A DNA stretch of 64,000 nucleotides from Halobacteriovorax sp. (GCA_002716825.1 PBCC01000045.1:1-64000); one strand, 5' to 3'. Shown: positions 8,441-17,406, counted from the stretch's first letter. Made by a program: numbers and translations. The notes: generated by a model from the sequence alone, not told the origin.

Positions 8441-9135
8441 GCGTCTTCTCCATCAATTTTTAAAAACTCGATGTCGTTTTTATAGTTTTTTCCTTGGAAG
8501 ATATGCTGAACAAAGAGTCCGGGAACATGCACATCTTCGGCCGGGATGTCTCCAAGCTCGACCAGTTCCTCGACTTCAGCAATTGTAACTTTTGCCGCCA
8601 TGGCCATGAGTGGCGAGAAGTTTTTGGCGGTTTCTTTAAACCAAAGATTGCCGTATTTATCGCCTTTTTGTGCTTTAATAATGGCGTAGTCAGCGTGAAG
8701 AGGAAGTTCCAAAATACATGGCTTATCAAAGTTTTTAACTTCTTTGCCCTCAGCGATCAATGTTCCATAGCCTGTTGGAGTATAGAAACCGCGAATCCCC
8801 ATACCGGCAGCGCGAATGCGCTCTGAAAAAGTTCCTTGTGGAACTAGTTCAACTTCAATTTCATTATTCATCATCTGTTTTTCAAGGTCGGGGTTACCAC
8901 CAACATAAGAGCAATAAGCTTTTTTAATTTTCTTTTGTACGAGAATCTTAACTAAGCCGCGTCCCGAGTTTCCAATATTATTAGAAATGACCGTTAGATC
9001 TTTAACTGGCAGTTGCTCCAATGCATCGATACAGTTTTCGGCAATACCACACAAACCAAAGCCACCACTCATAAGAGTCATGCCGCTTTTAAAGCCGCTT
9101 AAGGCTTCATTGGCATCTTTACATACTTTTTTCAC
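8437..9135 (-). CDS. scoA: 3-oxoacid CoA-transferase, subunit A
   Basis: 232 residues, normal length for subunit A. Recognised by the N-terminal GFGLCGIAENCI loop, NNIGNSGRGL, the SYVGGNP segment and E-VPQGT-SERIRAAG--I-GFYTPTGYGT. The start is GTG 9135 with AAAGGTG upstream, inside the 3' end of the aminotransferase gene (17-nt overlap), so expression is translationally coupled. It pairs with the B subunit just downstream (ATGA overlap). Cytoplasmic enzyme subunit for CoA transfer to a keto acid; the position after an aminotransferase suggests that the keto acid is a transamination product (inference). Confidence 0.92.
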   Translation of the reverse strand: MKKVCKDANEALSGFKSGMTLMSGGFGLCGIAENCIDALEQLPVKDLTVISNNIGNSGRGLVKILVQKKIKKAYCSYVGGNPDLEKQMMNNEIEVELVPQGTFSERIRAAGMGIRGFYTPTGYGTLIAEGKEVKNFDKPCILELPLHADYAIIKAQKGDKYGNLWFKETAKNFSPLMAMAAKVTIAEVEELVELGDIPAEDVHVPGLFVQHIFQGKNYKNDIEFLKIDGEDA

Positions 9136-10318
9136 AGATCACCTTTATAAGTTTATCTAGGCCATCGCTTAGTTCGGATGGTTGCATCGTCATAGCGGGA
9201 GAAAGAATTGCGTCACCCTCGTGGTTATAAACAAATAGGCCGACCTTTTGATATTCTTCAAAAGTGATCTTGCCTTTGTGTTCAATAATTCCCAGTAAAC
9301 CGAGTTTTCTAATCGCCTTGATGTTTTGATGATTCTCAATCTGATTGAGTTTTTGATTAAAGATCTCAATATTTTCTTTGAGTCGCACATGAAAGGCTGG
9401 GTCTTCGATAAGCTTAAAAACGCCACTGAGTGCTGCAAGACCTAGGGGATGGCCGTAGTTAGTCAGGCCACAGGCGAGAATATTGTCTTCAAAGTGTTTG
9501 GCAATCCACGGCGCAGTCCAAACCGCGCCAAAGGGAGCAAAACCGCCGGTGATCGCCTTGGCCATACAAACGACATCGGGCTTTACCGGGTAATGGTGAA
9601 AACCCATGGCCTTGCCGGTTCTATAAAAACCCGTTACGACTTCATCGACAATTAACTTGATATCAAACTCATCGCAAAGGTCTTGGATGCCTTGCCACCA
9701 TGAAGTGGGTAGAACCCATACACCATTACCACCTGTCACTGTTTCAATAATAAAAGCAGCGATATTTTCAGGGCCGTGTTGGCTGATAAGATCGCGCGTC
9801 TTGGTTAGGTCTGGATCATCACTTGGCTCAGGGATTCTAATCGTGTCGCTTCCCTCAGGAAAAAATGGATCGTGACGCCAGTCTCCGGTGGCCGCAAGCG
9901 CTCCCATGGTTGCGCCGTGATAAGAGCGCTTTCTGGCGAGGATTTTATGCTTTCCAGTGGCAAGCTTTATCATCTTGAGTGCTTTTTCTACAGACTCTGC
10001 CCCCGAGACTGTCCAAAAAACTTTACCTTCAAATCCAACTAAATTGATGAGCTTTTGTGCCATTTCATCTTTTAATTGAAATTGGGCCTTAGGTGAACAA
10101 AGTGATAAATTGCTAGAGATTTGTTCTTGCATGCTCTTAAGGATGACTGGGTTATTTAAACCAAAGCCAGCTTGAAAACTGATGCCCGATAAATCAAGTA
10201 GCTCCTGGCCGTCTTCTAAAATCATAGTGCAGTCACGATTTGAAGCAATAGGGAGTGTGGCCACTGCGTTTTGTTTGGACCAAGAAATATAATAAGGTAG
10301 GCTCATCTTTGTCGTCAT
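9119..10318 (-). CDS. class III PLP-dependent aminotransferase
   Basis: 399 residues, typical for the family. The fold-type I features are intact: SGAESVEKALK for phosphate binding, RSYHGATMGA, E192-T-V-T-GG, the PLP pyridine-binding D225 in IVDEVVTGF, and Schiff-base K254 in CMAKAITGG. Members transfer amino groups from omega-amino acids, polyamines or lysine-type substrates; specificity cannot be read here. Its ATG overlaps the stop of the C45 gene by 1 nt (TGATG), and its 3' end overlaps scoA, placing it centrally in the tightly coupled operon. Confidence 0.9.
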   Translation of the reverse strand: MTTKMSLPYYISWSKQNAVATLPIASNRDCTMILEDGQELLDLSGISFQAGFGLNNPVILKSMQEQISSNLSLCSPKAQFQLKDEMAQKLINLVGFEGKVFWTVSGAESVEKALKMIKLATGKHKILARKRSYHGATMGALAATGDWRHDPFFPEGSDTIRIPEPSDDPDLTKTRDLISQHGPENIAAFIIETVTGGNGVWVLPTSWWQGIQDLCDEFDIKLIVDEVVTGFYRTGKAMGFHHYPVKPDVVCMAKAITGGFAPFGAVWTAPWIAKHFEDNILACGLTNYGHPLGLAALSGVFKLIEDPAFHVRLKENIEIFNQKLNQIENHQNIKAIRKLGLLGIIEHKGKITFEEYQKVGLFVYNHEGDAILSPAMTMQPSELSDGLDKLIKVICEKSM

Positions 10319-11412
10319 CAGGATTTCAAAATGAAATGACCTGCCTCCAGATGAAAGTCGACTGACTTATAGTTTCTATCTTCCTCAGGACAGCCGCGCC
10401 AAAAGCGACCTCGTCCGGCCGTCAGATCGGCAATCCCACCACCGCAAGTAAATGATGGGTCTTGTGCACCCGATTCAAAATGCGAACATAAAGCCTTAGG
10501 GTAGCCATCGTGTGATGTGAGTAGAGAGAACATATCTTCTAGATCGCGAACCTTTGGAACAAGCTTTTCTAAAAGGTTCCATCTAATATGGGTTGTTGAT
10601 GAACTACTCGTTGCATCTTCATGCTCTTGAACTTTTGGGCCAAGACAATGATTGGTGTGAAAAGCGTGGCCAACACTTCCAGCATCAACATGACCGACGC
10701 GCTCAAAAAGCTTAGGCGTCACTTCCCAGTGTTCACCTTGCGCTTCATCGGACACGATATAGTTATGGCCTGAAGTTACCGGGGCATCTTCAAGATATTT
10801 TCTGGCGTTAGTTACTGACTTTTCTTTCAAGAGTCTTCGAACATATAAGGGCCAGATAATGCCGGCGCGCGCGTTGGTGGTATTAATATTATTCACACCG
10901 ACAAGTAGATTGTGAGTATTGATTCCCATAAGTCCTAAGCAGCCAACCAGTGAAAGGCTAAGCATCTCAGGTGCATTTTCTGTTGCTGGAGCGTGAATGA
11001 GGCAAAGGTAGTCTTTAGCACTTTTATGCATGTCCCACGTTTGACCTGAAAGCGTGTGAGACTTATTTAGCACATACACAGTCGAGCAGCCCTCTTCGGG
11101 TAATTGCAGGTCTCTAAAATCGGTATAATTATTTAAAATAACCAAATCAAGTCTTGTGAGATTACTCCCATCAACAATTCCCTGCATCTCTTCCATCAGC
11201 GCAGGGGCGTAGGCAAAGCTCGCATCCCATTGAGCGGTAGCGAGTTCTTCAAGCTTTGAACGAAGGCGCGGATTTTTGGCCAGCATCAGCTCACGTCTAA
11301 TCTCGGCCAGCTCAGTGATGCCCTCGCGAAACATTTCACCATGCATGCGTCCCCATTCAAGAGGGGATGAGCCAGTATATTTGATGATAGGAAAGCCTTG
11401 ATCAGTACTCAT
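10318..11412 (-). CDS. C45-family peptidase / acyl-CoA:6-APA acyltransferase-like Ntn hydrolase
   Basis: 364 residues from ATG 11412, which overlaps the preceding stop (ATGA); an upstream in-frame start at 11433 would lie inside the previous gene. Catalytic Cys is C109 in EEG-CSTV. In this family autocleavage at Gly-Cys exposes the Cys as the N-terminal nucleophile. Other conserved parts are GRMHGEMFREG near the N-terminus, G-TWDMH, and GINTHNLLVGVNN. Relatives hydrolyse or transfer N-acyl groups, including acyl-CoA-dependent penicillin acyltransferase. No signal peptide, so probably cytoplasmic. Together with the operon's CoA-transferase, an acyl-CoA-using acyltransferase role is attractive but unproven. 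Confidence 0.85.
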   Translation of the reverse strand: MSTDQGFPIIKYTGSSPLEWGRMHGEMFREGITELAEIRRELMLAKNPRLRSKLEELATAQWDASFAYAPALMEEMQGIVDGSNLTRLDLVILNNYTDFRDLQLPEEGCSTVYVLNKSHTLSGQTWDMHKSAKDYLCLIHAPATENAPEMLSLSLVGCLGLMGINTHNLLVGVNNINTTNARAGIIWPLYVRRLLKEKSVTNARKYLEDAPVTSGHNYIVSDEAQGEHWEVTPKLFERVGHVDAGSVGHAFHTNHCLGPKVQEHEDATSSSSTTHIRWNLLEKLVPKVRDLEDMFSLLTSHDGYPKALCSHFESGAQDPSFTCGGGIADLTAGRGRFWRGCPEEDRNYKSVDFHLEAGHFILKS

Positions 11413-14400
11413 GCGTTTTCCTCCCAGGCCCACTCCTTAACAAATTCCGCCATGGCATCAAAACTGGCACAAAGAATATGGCGATCGCCTTCTTCTTTGA
11501 ACAGTCTTCGAAGTGAGTAGGGCAGTGTTCCTGTGATCCAGCCGCGTGGACCCGAGAGTCCAAACTGTAGACCGATATGGTTATCGAGCATCTTTTTAAG
11601 TTTCGATTCAAAGTCGCGAGCAAGCTTTATGTAGTCGTCGTGATGAGTGATGACTCGTTCCATTCCACGTACATAAGAAGCAAAAGAGAACTCATCACCA
11701 TCCCATGTGGAGATCATCATGAGCGGCTTATCGACAAATTTTTCACGGCGAACAAAGGCCATGCCGGCCTGGCCGCCAAGAAACAGCATGCTGGCATCAG
11801 GAGTGATGGCGCTATCGTTACAGGCAAAGTAGTTCTTGCTATTGAAACGATAAGACTGAGCTCCAGTTTCATTGAAAACTAAGTTGATGCCTTTTTCTTT
11901 GGTTAGTCTTCTAAGCTCTATTAAGAACTTATAAGGAACCGGCTCCATGGTTTTTTGTGGTAGCGGCTCAATCCAAATGGCGAGGTACTTATTTTTATTA
12001 GTCAGCTCTTCAATTTGCTCCAAGATCTGCTCGTGATTGGCAGCAACTGGTGTATCGAGATGATCGACTTTGAAATAAGGATCATTGTGATCACTCAATG
12101 ACCTTGAAAGAAACGAGCCTTTACCAAATGAATGCAGCTTAAAAGTTAGCATACGGTTAGTGTATTTATCAGACACATACCACAAACTTTTTGCCACTTT
12201 ATCAACTGCTTCAGATTGTCCAGAGCAGCTGTAACCGTGCCTTAGTTCTTTAGGCATTTGATTCGAGATCTTTTCAACGTTGGTTAAAAAGTCGTGTGAA
12301 ACAAAGTTTGAAAGACAGATTTTATTGTTAACCGTTACCAACGATTTTCTCATCCATTCTTTATCTAGTGTTGAGTGACCGATATGAGAATCAATCGCAC
12401 TATGAAGGGATAGCGGTGGTTTGCTCCATTTTAAAGGGCAAGTATAGTAAACCACATCGCGGTAGCGTTCGAAGTCTGGGTAGTCTTCTTTTAAATAATT
12501 GAGTTCATACGCTCCAAGCGAGAGATTGATCGACAGCATGCTGGCGGCCATACGGTCGCGGTTTCTGCCTTGAATTCGATTGAAGTCTTTGGCACTTGCC
12601 CATGCTGTCAGTGCGTACTTTAAAAAACGTCCTAAACCGCCGCCTTGGTAATCATTGGCAACAGTTGTATCGATAACGTAAATGGATTTTTCATCTTCAA
12701 AGTAAGGATCAACTCTTAATCCTCTATCGAGTGGATGGCGCTTAAGCGGAGAGGCGAAAACGATTGCGACGAGTTCGCCTTCATTTTCTACTGCCAGTGC
12801 CAGGCCAAACGGGTCATGAGCTACTTTTTCAAACTTTTCGATATCAGTTTGTCTGGCAGGTTCATAGGTGCTTTCTTGTAGTTTTTGGATGCGGTCGCGG
12901 TAATTGGTGTAATTAGATTCATCAACCGAGACAAGGTCGTGAGTTGTAGCTTCTTTGAACAGTTTACAGATCTTTGTCCAAGCATCGTTTGAATCTGGGG
13001 TGTGAGAATTATAATTGTCGAGCTTAAGATCTAGAAGTAGACGGTGCCAGTCATAAAGATTACTGGTGCCGCGCTCTTTTGTTTCGACACTACTTGGGCA
13101 AGGAGCTTCTTTGCCATTAAAAATTTTATCGCAAAGAACATCCATTTCATTAAACAAGAAGTCTAAATCATCGGAGGAAAATGCCGTATTTAATCTAAAG
13201 CGCAGCGTACGATCGCCGGCCGGATAATAGAGTAGTCCGTGCTTAAAGCGTTCAGCGATAAACTTATTGCAAAGCTCATTGCTTGGAGTTTCTACCGCAA
13301 AGGCTAGACCCATAACTCTTGGCCTAGTGAGATGAGCAGGGTATTTGGCAATCAGTGCATTAAGGCGAGCTCTGGTATCTTCTTCAATACTCAAGATGCG
13401 CTCTTGCATTTGATCCAGGGCAATTCCGTGCAGGTAGCCGCGTATCACACTGGCAACTTGGAATTGATCGGGAGTCTTATCCATTTTTTTATGAGAAAGA
13501 ACCATTCCAACTTGAGCTTTCTTGGCGCAAGTGACGTAATCAGGATTAAGTTGTGAACCATCTAGGTCTTTCATCTTAAGCGCGTGATGCCAGAAGAACT
13601 CACGACCGAGGTGAAAGCCGGTTTGGACTTCATCGTGAATCACTTTGACGTTAAAGCTTCGAGACATAAGTATGAGCGCCGTGTGGAAGCGATCTGAACT
13701 ATAACGATCGCCGCCTTCACATTGCATGGTCTCAGCGATGACGGCAAAGATATTGCCTGTACATAACTTAGTTCTCACTTCTTTAAGAGCTTCGACTTCA
13801 AGTTTCAAAACGGGGTCTTTGAGCCACTTGGCAGGAACAGTGAAATTCTTCTTACTGGCATTATCCCAAAACTTTCTCCAGCCTTCCGGAATAGGTTGAT
13901 GAATTTCATCACCTGGAAGTTCAGGAAAGGGGCAATATTCAGTTAGAAACTCTGGCCATTCAAAGGGTTCACGCTTTGATTTGTTCCAAGTTGATGAGAG
14001 AGTCACCATCATACGACCGTGAAAAGATCCTTCAAAAGCTAGAACCTTATTGGCCCACTTATTACCACGTTCTTTATAGGCATAACCTAGTGCTGTTTCA
14101 TTGGCTTCAGCGCCAGAATTTACGTAGGTTAAAAATAAGTTTTCCCATTTAGTTTTTCTTTTCAAAAACTTGAGTAGAGCGCGGTGGACTTGCTTGAAAA
14201 TTTTAGTGTTTGGATTATTAGTCCAAGCTTCAAGAAAATGCGCAACTCCCATAAAGACTGATGGGTTAAAACCCAAGCCTAGCGTGGCAATTTGGCTGGC
14301 GGCGTCCATCATATAATGGGTCTTCCCGTCGCCGCCTTCAATGGCCATATAAGGGCCTTCACTTTTTTCTAGCTCTGTGAGGTAAGCTTTTTTCTCGGCA

Positions 14401-14483
14401 GGGATGAGTTCGGCATCATAAAAAGGTGCCAGGCGCGCAGCTGCGTGCTTTTCATCCTGAGAGTTAATTAATGGCAATTTCAT
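11409..14483 (-). CDS. three-domain fusion: class III aminotransferase, GNAT acetyltransferase, degenerate aminotransferase
   Basis: 1024 residues, no signal peptide. Residues ~1-460 form a class III aminotransferase with NSGAEANETALG (122-133), D284 in IHDEVQTGF and the Schiff-base Lys at 321/322 (CAKKAQ). Residues ~530-680 form a GNAT domain with acetyl-CoA loop DYQGGGLGRF (611-620). Residues ~690-1020 look like a second aminotransferase: SGQSEAVDKV (754-763), WIEPLPQ (837-843), then LVFNETGAQ, where the PLP-binding Asp is Asn, and PDASMLFLGGQAG, where the PLP Lys is missing. The last domain is therefore probably not a PLP enzyme but a partner or regulatory half. Start overlaps the ligase stop by 4 nt and stop overlaps the C45 start by 4 nt. 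Domain calls are strong for parts 1 and 2 and moderate for part 3. Confidence 0.85.
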   Translation of the reverse strand: MKLPLINSQDEKHAAARLAPFYDAELIPAEKKAYLTELEKSEGPYMAIEGGDGKTHYMMDAASQIATLGLGFNPSVFMGVAHFLEAWTNNPNTKIFKQVHRALLKFLKRKTKWENLFLTYVNSGAEANETALGYAYKERGNKWANKVLAFEGSFHGRMMVTLSSTWNKSKREPFEWPEFLTEYCPFPELPGDEIHQPIPEGWRKFWDNASKKNFTVPAKWLKDPVLKLEVEALKEVRTKLCTGNIFAVIAETMQCEGGDRYSSDRFHTALILMSRSFNVKVIHDEVQTGFHLGREFFWHHALKMKDLDGSQLNPDYVTCAKKAQVGMVLSHKKMDKTPDQFQVASVIRGYLHGIALDQMQERILSIEEDTRARLNALIAKYPAHLTRPRVMGLAFAVETPSNELCNKFIAERFKHGLLYYPAGDRTLRFRLNTAFSSDDLDFLFNEMDVLCDKIFNGKEAPCPSSVETKERGTSNLYDWHRLLLDLKLDNYNSHTPDSNDAWTKICKLFKEATTHDLVSVDESNYTNYRDRIQKLQESTYEPARQTDIEKFEKVAHDPFGLALAVENEGELVAIVFASPLKRHPLDRGLRVDPYFEDEKSIYVIDTTVANDYQGGGLGRFLKYALTAWASAKDFNRIQGRNRDRMAASMLSINLSLGAYELNYLKEDYPDFERYRDVVYYTCPLKWSKPPLSLHSAIDSHIGHSTLDKEWMRKSLVTVNNKICLSNFVSHDFLTNVEKISNQMPKELRHGYSCSGQSEAVDKVAKSLWYVSDKYTNRMLTFKLHSFGKGSFLSRSLSDHNDPYFKVDHLDTPVAANHEQILEQIEELTNKNKYLAIWIEPLPQKTMEPVPYKFLIELRRLTKEKGINLVFNETGAQSYRFNSKNYFACNDSAITPDASMLFLGGQAGMAFVRREKFVDKPLMMISTWDGDEFSFASYVRGMERVITHHDDYIKLARDFESKLKKMLDNHIGLQFGLSGPRGWITGTLPYSLRRLFKEEGDRHILCASFDAMAEFVKEWAWEENA

Positions 14484-15493
14484 ATAGTCCTCGCGTGAGT
14501 GGCGATCAAATATTCTAAAAAGGTTTTATAGTCGTGGCCGTTTTCTTTCATCATCATAGGAAACATGGAAATCTTCGTATGGCCTGGAAACGTATTGGGT
14601 TCATTTAGATAGATCTTTCCATCGTCAGTATAGAAGAAGTCGATGCGGGCTAGATCTTTAAGCTTTAAGCCGCGAAAAGCTTTCATGGCATACTGTCTAA
14701 TTTGTTCAACCACGTCACTTGGCAAGCCTTCTGCCCTAGGTAGGGTTTGTGTTTTGCTCGTTTCTGAATATTTTTCTTCGTAGCTATAAAACTTGCTGGG
14801 ACAAATAATCTCACCAGGCGCACTACACTCAAGTTTTCCTTGATACTCGTAAACTGAAACTTCTAGCTCGCGCCCTTTAACTGTGCGCTCTAATAAGACA
14901 TAGGGTGAAAAAGTAAAAGCGTCTTTAATGGCCTGATCAAGTTCAGCCATTTTTGTCACGTGATAGCAGCCGACACTACTTCCTTGGCTTGAAGCTTTGA
15001 TGAATAGGTCTTGCCCTTCATCAGAAAAAAACTTTCTAGCCTTACTTAAGCTCTCTTCATCTATTTCTGATAGAAATAAGTAAGGAGTATTGGGAACTTC
15101 AAGAGCATCCAGCCAAAGCTTGGTTGAAACTTTATTAAAACAGATACGACTGGCTTCAGGAGCTGCGCCAAGATAGGGCAGACCCATCATCTCAAAGACT
15201 CCTTGAATATCTCCGGTCTCTCCAGGAGGTCCGTGAATACAAGGAATAGCATAGTTTAAAACAACACTTTGATCGGTCTCAGGCCAAACTAGTTCACCGG
15301 CACGACGAAGCTCACAGCGATTACCTTCAAGGTCACGCCTGGTTCCATCTTTTGTTATCTCCACGTAGTGGGGAGTAATGCCGTCAATCTTCTTTAGTTG
15401 ATCTAAAATGAATTTAGCTGAAATTAATGAAATCTCATGCTCGGTTCCACCACCGCCACAAATTAACAGAACGTTTTTGTTTTGAACGGGCAT
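14480..15493 (-). CDS. D-alanine--D-alanine ligase family ATP-grasp enzyme
   Basis: 337 residues. Ddl-family motifs are all present: TEHEISLISA (residues 17-26), HGPPGETGDIQG (87-98), KASSQGSSVG, GRELEVSV, FYSYEEKYSE, ARIDFF and YLNEPNTFPGHTKISMFP. The enzyme couples two amino acids using ATP. True Ddl enzymes usually have NE(I/V)NT(L/M)PG, while this one has NEPNTFPG, and it sits first in a metabolic operon rather than in a murein cluster. It may therefore be a paralogue with a different dipeptide product, though cell-wall Ddl cannot be excluded. The start is 26 nt after thrS, and the stop overlaps the next ATG (ATGA). Confidence 0.85.
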   Translation of the reverse strand: MPVQNKNVLLICGGGGTEHEISLISAKFILDQLKKIDGITPHYVEITKDGTRRDLEGNRCELRRAGELVWPETDQSVVLNYAIPCIHGPPGETGDIQGVFEMMGLPYLGAAPEASRICFNKVSTKLWLDALEVPNTPYLFLSEIDEESLSKARKFFSDEGQDLFIKASSQGSSVGCYHVTKMAELDQAIKDAFTFSPYVLLERTVKGRELEVSVYEYQGKLECSAPGEIICPSKFYSYEEKYSETSKTQTLPRAEGLPSDVVEQIRQYAMKAFRGLKLKDLARIDFFYTDDGKIYLNEPNTFPGHTKISMFPMMMKENGHDYKTFLEYLIATHARTI

Positions 15494-15510
15494 AGAGATC
15501 CTTCGCTATA

Positions 15511-15538
15511 CCCCAAAGTTTATCGTAGTGCTTTGGGG
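15511..15538 (-). repeat. perfect 8-bp inverted repeat around the thrS stop codon
   Basis: CCCCAAAG at 15511-15518 and CTTTGGGG at 15531-15538 are perfect complements with a 12-nt loop that contains the thrS TAA. In the minus-strand transcript this gives a stable hairpin between thrS and the ligase operon. No T-run follows, so it is not a classical intrinsic terminator; it could be a processing or stabilising element, or a partial attenuator. Confidence 0.6.
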
Positions 15539-17277
15539 ACTCGCTCCTGGTTAAGTTCGCTAAAGAGAGACTTAAGATCTTGAGTACTCATGTCCTGACT
15601 ATCTCTAGAACCATAGGCGCGAATCGAAACTGAATCTGTTTCAACTTCGCGGTCTCCGATAACAATCATATAAGGGACTTTAGACTTTTGAATCTGACGA
15701 GTCTTGTAGCCCATCGATTCATTGCGATTATCAACTCGAATACGTAGTCCAAGATCGCGAAGGCTGGCCGCTAGTGTTGAGGCGTAAGCTTCGTGGGTTT
15801 CATTGTTCACCGGAACAATAATGGCTTGCTCGGGAGCAATCCAGAATGGAAAAGCTGCTCCGACGTGTTCAATATAGACACCAATGAAACGCTCAAGCGA
15901 GCCAAGTAGCGCTCTGTGAATAACGACGGGACGCTCTTCCTTGCCTTCTTGGTTGGTGAAAGTCAGGTCAAAGCGCTCAGGCAGTTGGAAGTCGAGTTGA
16001 ATTGTTCCAAGTTGATAATAGCGACCAAGGGCATCGGCAATCTCAACATCAATCTTTGGGCCATAGAAAGCGCCGTCGCCTTCTTTTATATGATAAGCGT
16101 GGCCTGAGGCATCGAGTGCGTCTTTAAGTGCGCCTTCAGCAATATCCCAAGTGGCATCATCACCCGATTTATCTTCAGGGCGAGTTGAAAGATTCACTTT
16201 GATTCCGGTAAAGCCGAAGTGCTCATAACAGATAAAAAACATACGCATGAGATCTTGAATCTCGCCTTGAATCTTATCCATAGGTAAGAAAATATGGGCG
16301 TCATCTTGGCAGAAAGTTCTCACTCGTGTCAGTCCTGCTACAGCACCAGCTTTTTCATAGCGGTGAAGCCTGCCAAAGTCGGCATAGCGTAGCGGCAGGT
16401 CGCGGTAACTGTACTTATAGTGCTTAAACATAAGCATATGACATGGACAGTTCATCGGCTTCACGGCGTACTCGCGCTCATCAATATTTGAGAAGTACAT
16501 ATTCTCTTTGTAGTGAGCGTAGTGACCTGAAGTATGCCAAAGATCTGAATCCAAAATTTGCGGCGTAATCACTTCATCGTAGCCAAATTTAGTGTAAAGG
16601 CGACGCATGAATGAAACGAGTTCATTATAAAGAAAAGCACCTTTAGGCATAAAAAACGGAGAGGCCGGAGCAACTTGTTCAAAGTGGAAAAGCTCTAGCT
16701 CTTTACCCAGTTTTCTGTGGTCGCGCCTTTTTGCTTCTTCGAGCATTTTTAGGTGATCTTGTAATTCTTCCTTAGAGGCGAAACAAACGGCATACACCCG
16801 TTGGAGCATTTGATTTTTTTCGCTACCGCGCCAGTAAGCACCAGCAACATGAGTTAGCTTGAAGCTAAAAGGAAGATTATTAGTGTTTTCAACGTGAGGA
16901 CCACGACACAGGTCGATGAAGTCACCTTGGGTAAAGCAAGAGATCTCTTCCCCGGCCGGAATGTCTTCGATCAACTCCACTTTAAGCTTTTGGTTTTGCT
17001 CAGCAAAAAACTTAAGCGCTTCATCTCTGGACATCACCTTGCGCTCGATTGGGAGCTTTTGCTTGATGATTTCTTTCATCTTCTTTTCGATATTCTTAAG
17101 ATCAGCTTCACTTAGACGGTGTTCCATTTCCACGTCATAGTAAAATCCGTGGTCAATGACCGGGCCTACGCCGAACTCGACATGATCTTTAGGAAAGAGA
17201 CGAGTGATGGCCTGGGCCATAAGATGGGCCATGGAGTGTCTAATAGTGTCAATTTTGTATTCTTGTGATTGTGCCAC
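15520..17277 (-). CDS. thrS: threonyl-tRNA synthetase lacking the N-terminal TGS domain
   Basis: 585 residues from GTG 17277; TTG 17283 is the only longer choice, as an in-frame TAA directly precedes it. GGG nine bases before the GTG is a weak ribosome-binding site. The N2 editing domain is present (HSMAHLMAQA, then DLCRGPHVENT), followed by the class II catalytic core with MNCPCHMLMFKH, motif 2 (GRLHRYEKAGAV, RTFCQDDAHIF), motif 3 (HRALLGSLERFIG) and the C-terminal anticodon-binding domain. Standard bacterial ThrRS is ~640 residues with an N-terminal TGS domain; here that ~60-residue domain is absent and cannot be recovered upstream. It charges tRNA-Thr in the cytoplasm and is probably essential. 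Confidence 0.95.
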   Translation of the reverse strand: MAQSQEYKIDTIRHSMAHLMAQAITRLFPKDHVEFGVGPVIDHGFYYDVEMEHRLSEADLKNIEKKMKEIIKQKLPIERKVMSRDEALKFFAEQNQKLKVELIEDIPAGEEISCFTQGDFIDLCRGPHVENTNNLPFSFKLTHVAGAYWRGSEKNQMLQRVYAVCFASKEELQDHLKMLEEAKRRDHRKLGKELELFHFEQVAPASPFFMPKGAFLYNELVSFMRRLYTKFGYDEVITPQILDSDLWHTSGHYAHYKENMYFSNIDEREYAVKPMNCPCHMLMFKHYKYSYRDLPLRYADFGRLHRYEKAGAVAGLTRVRTFCQDDAHIFLPMDKIQGEIQDLMRMFFICYEHFGFTGIKVNLSTRPEDKSGDDATWDIAEGALKDALDASGHAYHIKEGDGAFYGPKIDVEIADALGRYYQLGTIQLDFQLPERFDLTFTNQEGKEERPVVIHRALLGSLERFIGVYIEHVGAAFPFWIAPEQAIIVPVNNETHEAYASTLAASLRDLGLRIRVDNRNESMGYKTRQIQKSKVPYMIVIGDREVETDSVSIRAYGSRDSQDMSTQDLKSLFSELNQERVPKALR

Positions 17278-17315
17278 GTGCAATTACCCGGAAAAGTGGT
17301 CTAACTACCTAAAAT

Positions 17316-17331
17316 AGCGACGATTATATCA
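17316..17331 (-). promoter_or_regulatory. extended -10 promoter for thrS
   Basis: On the minus strand TGATATAAT (17331-17323) is a perfect extended -10 element (TG-n-TATAAT). No good -35 is needed or seen. Transcription would begin near 17316, leaving a ~40-nt leader to the GTG. It could drive thrS and, by read-through, the ligase operon. Confidence 0.55.
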
Positions 17332-17406
17332 CACAAACAGTAGCAGGGGGCTAACTATAAATCAATGAGTTAAAGGTTAATTTTTACACGGTTTAGTGGG
17401 CCAGTT

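Noticed and set aside
15511-15538. Hairpin after thrS as an intrinsic terminator
   Set aside because: No T-run follows on the minus strand, so it is listed only as an inverted repeat.
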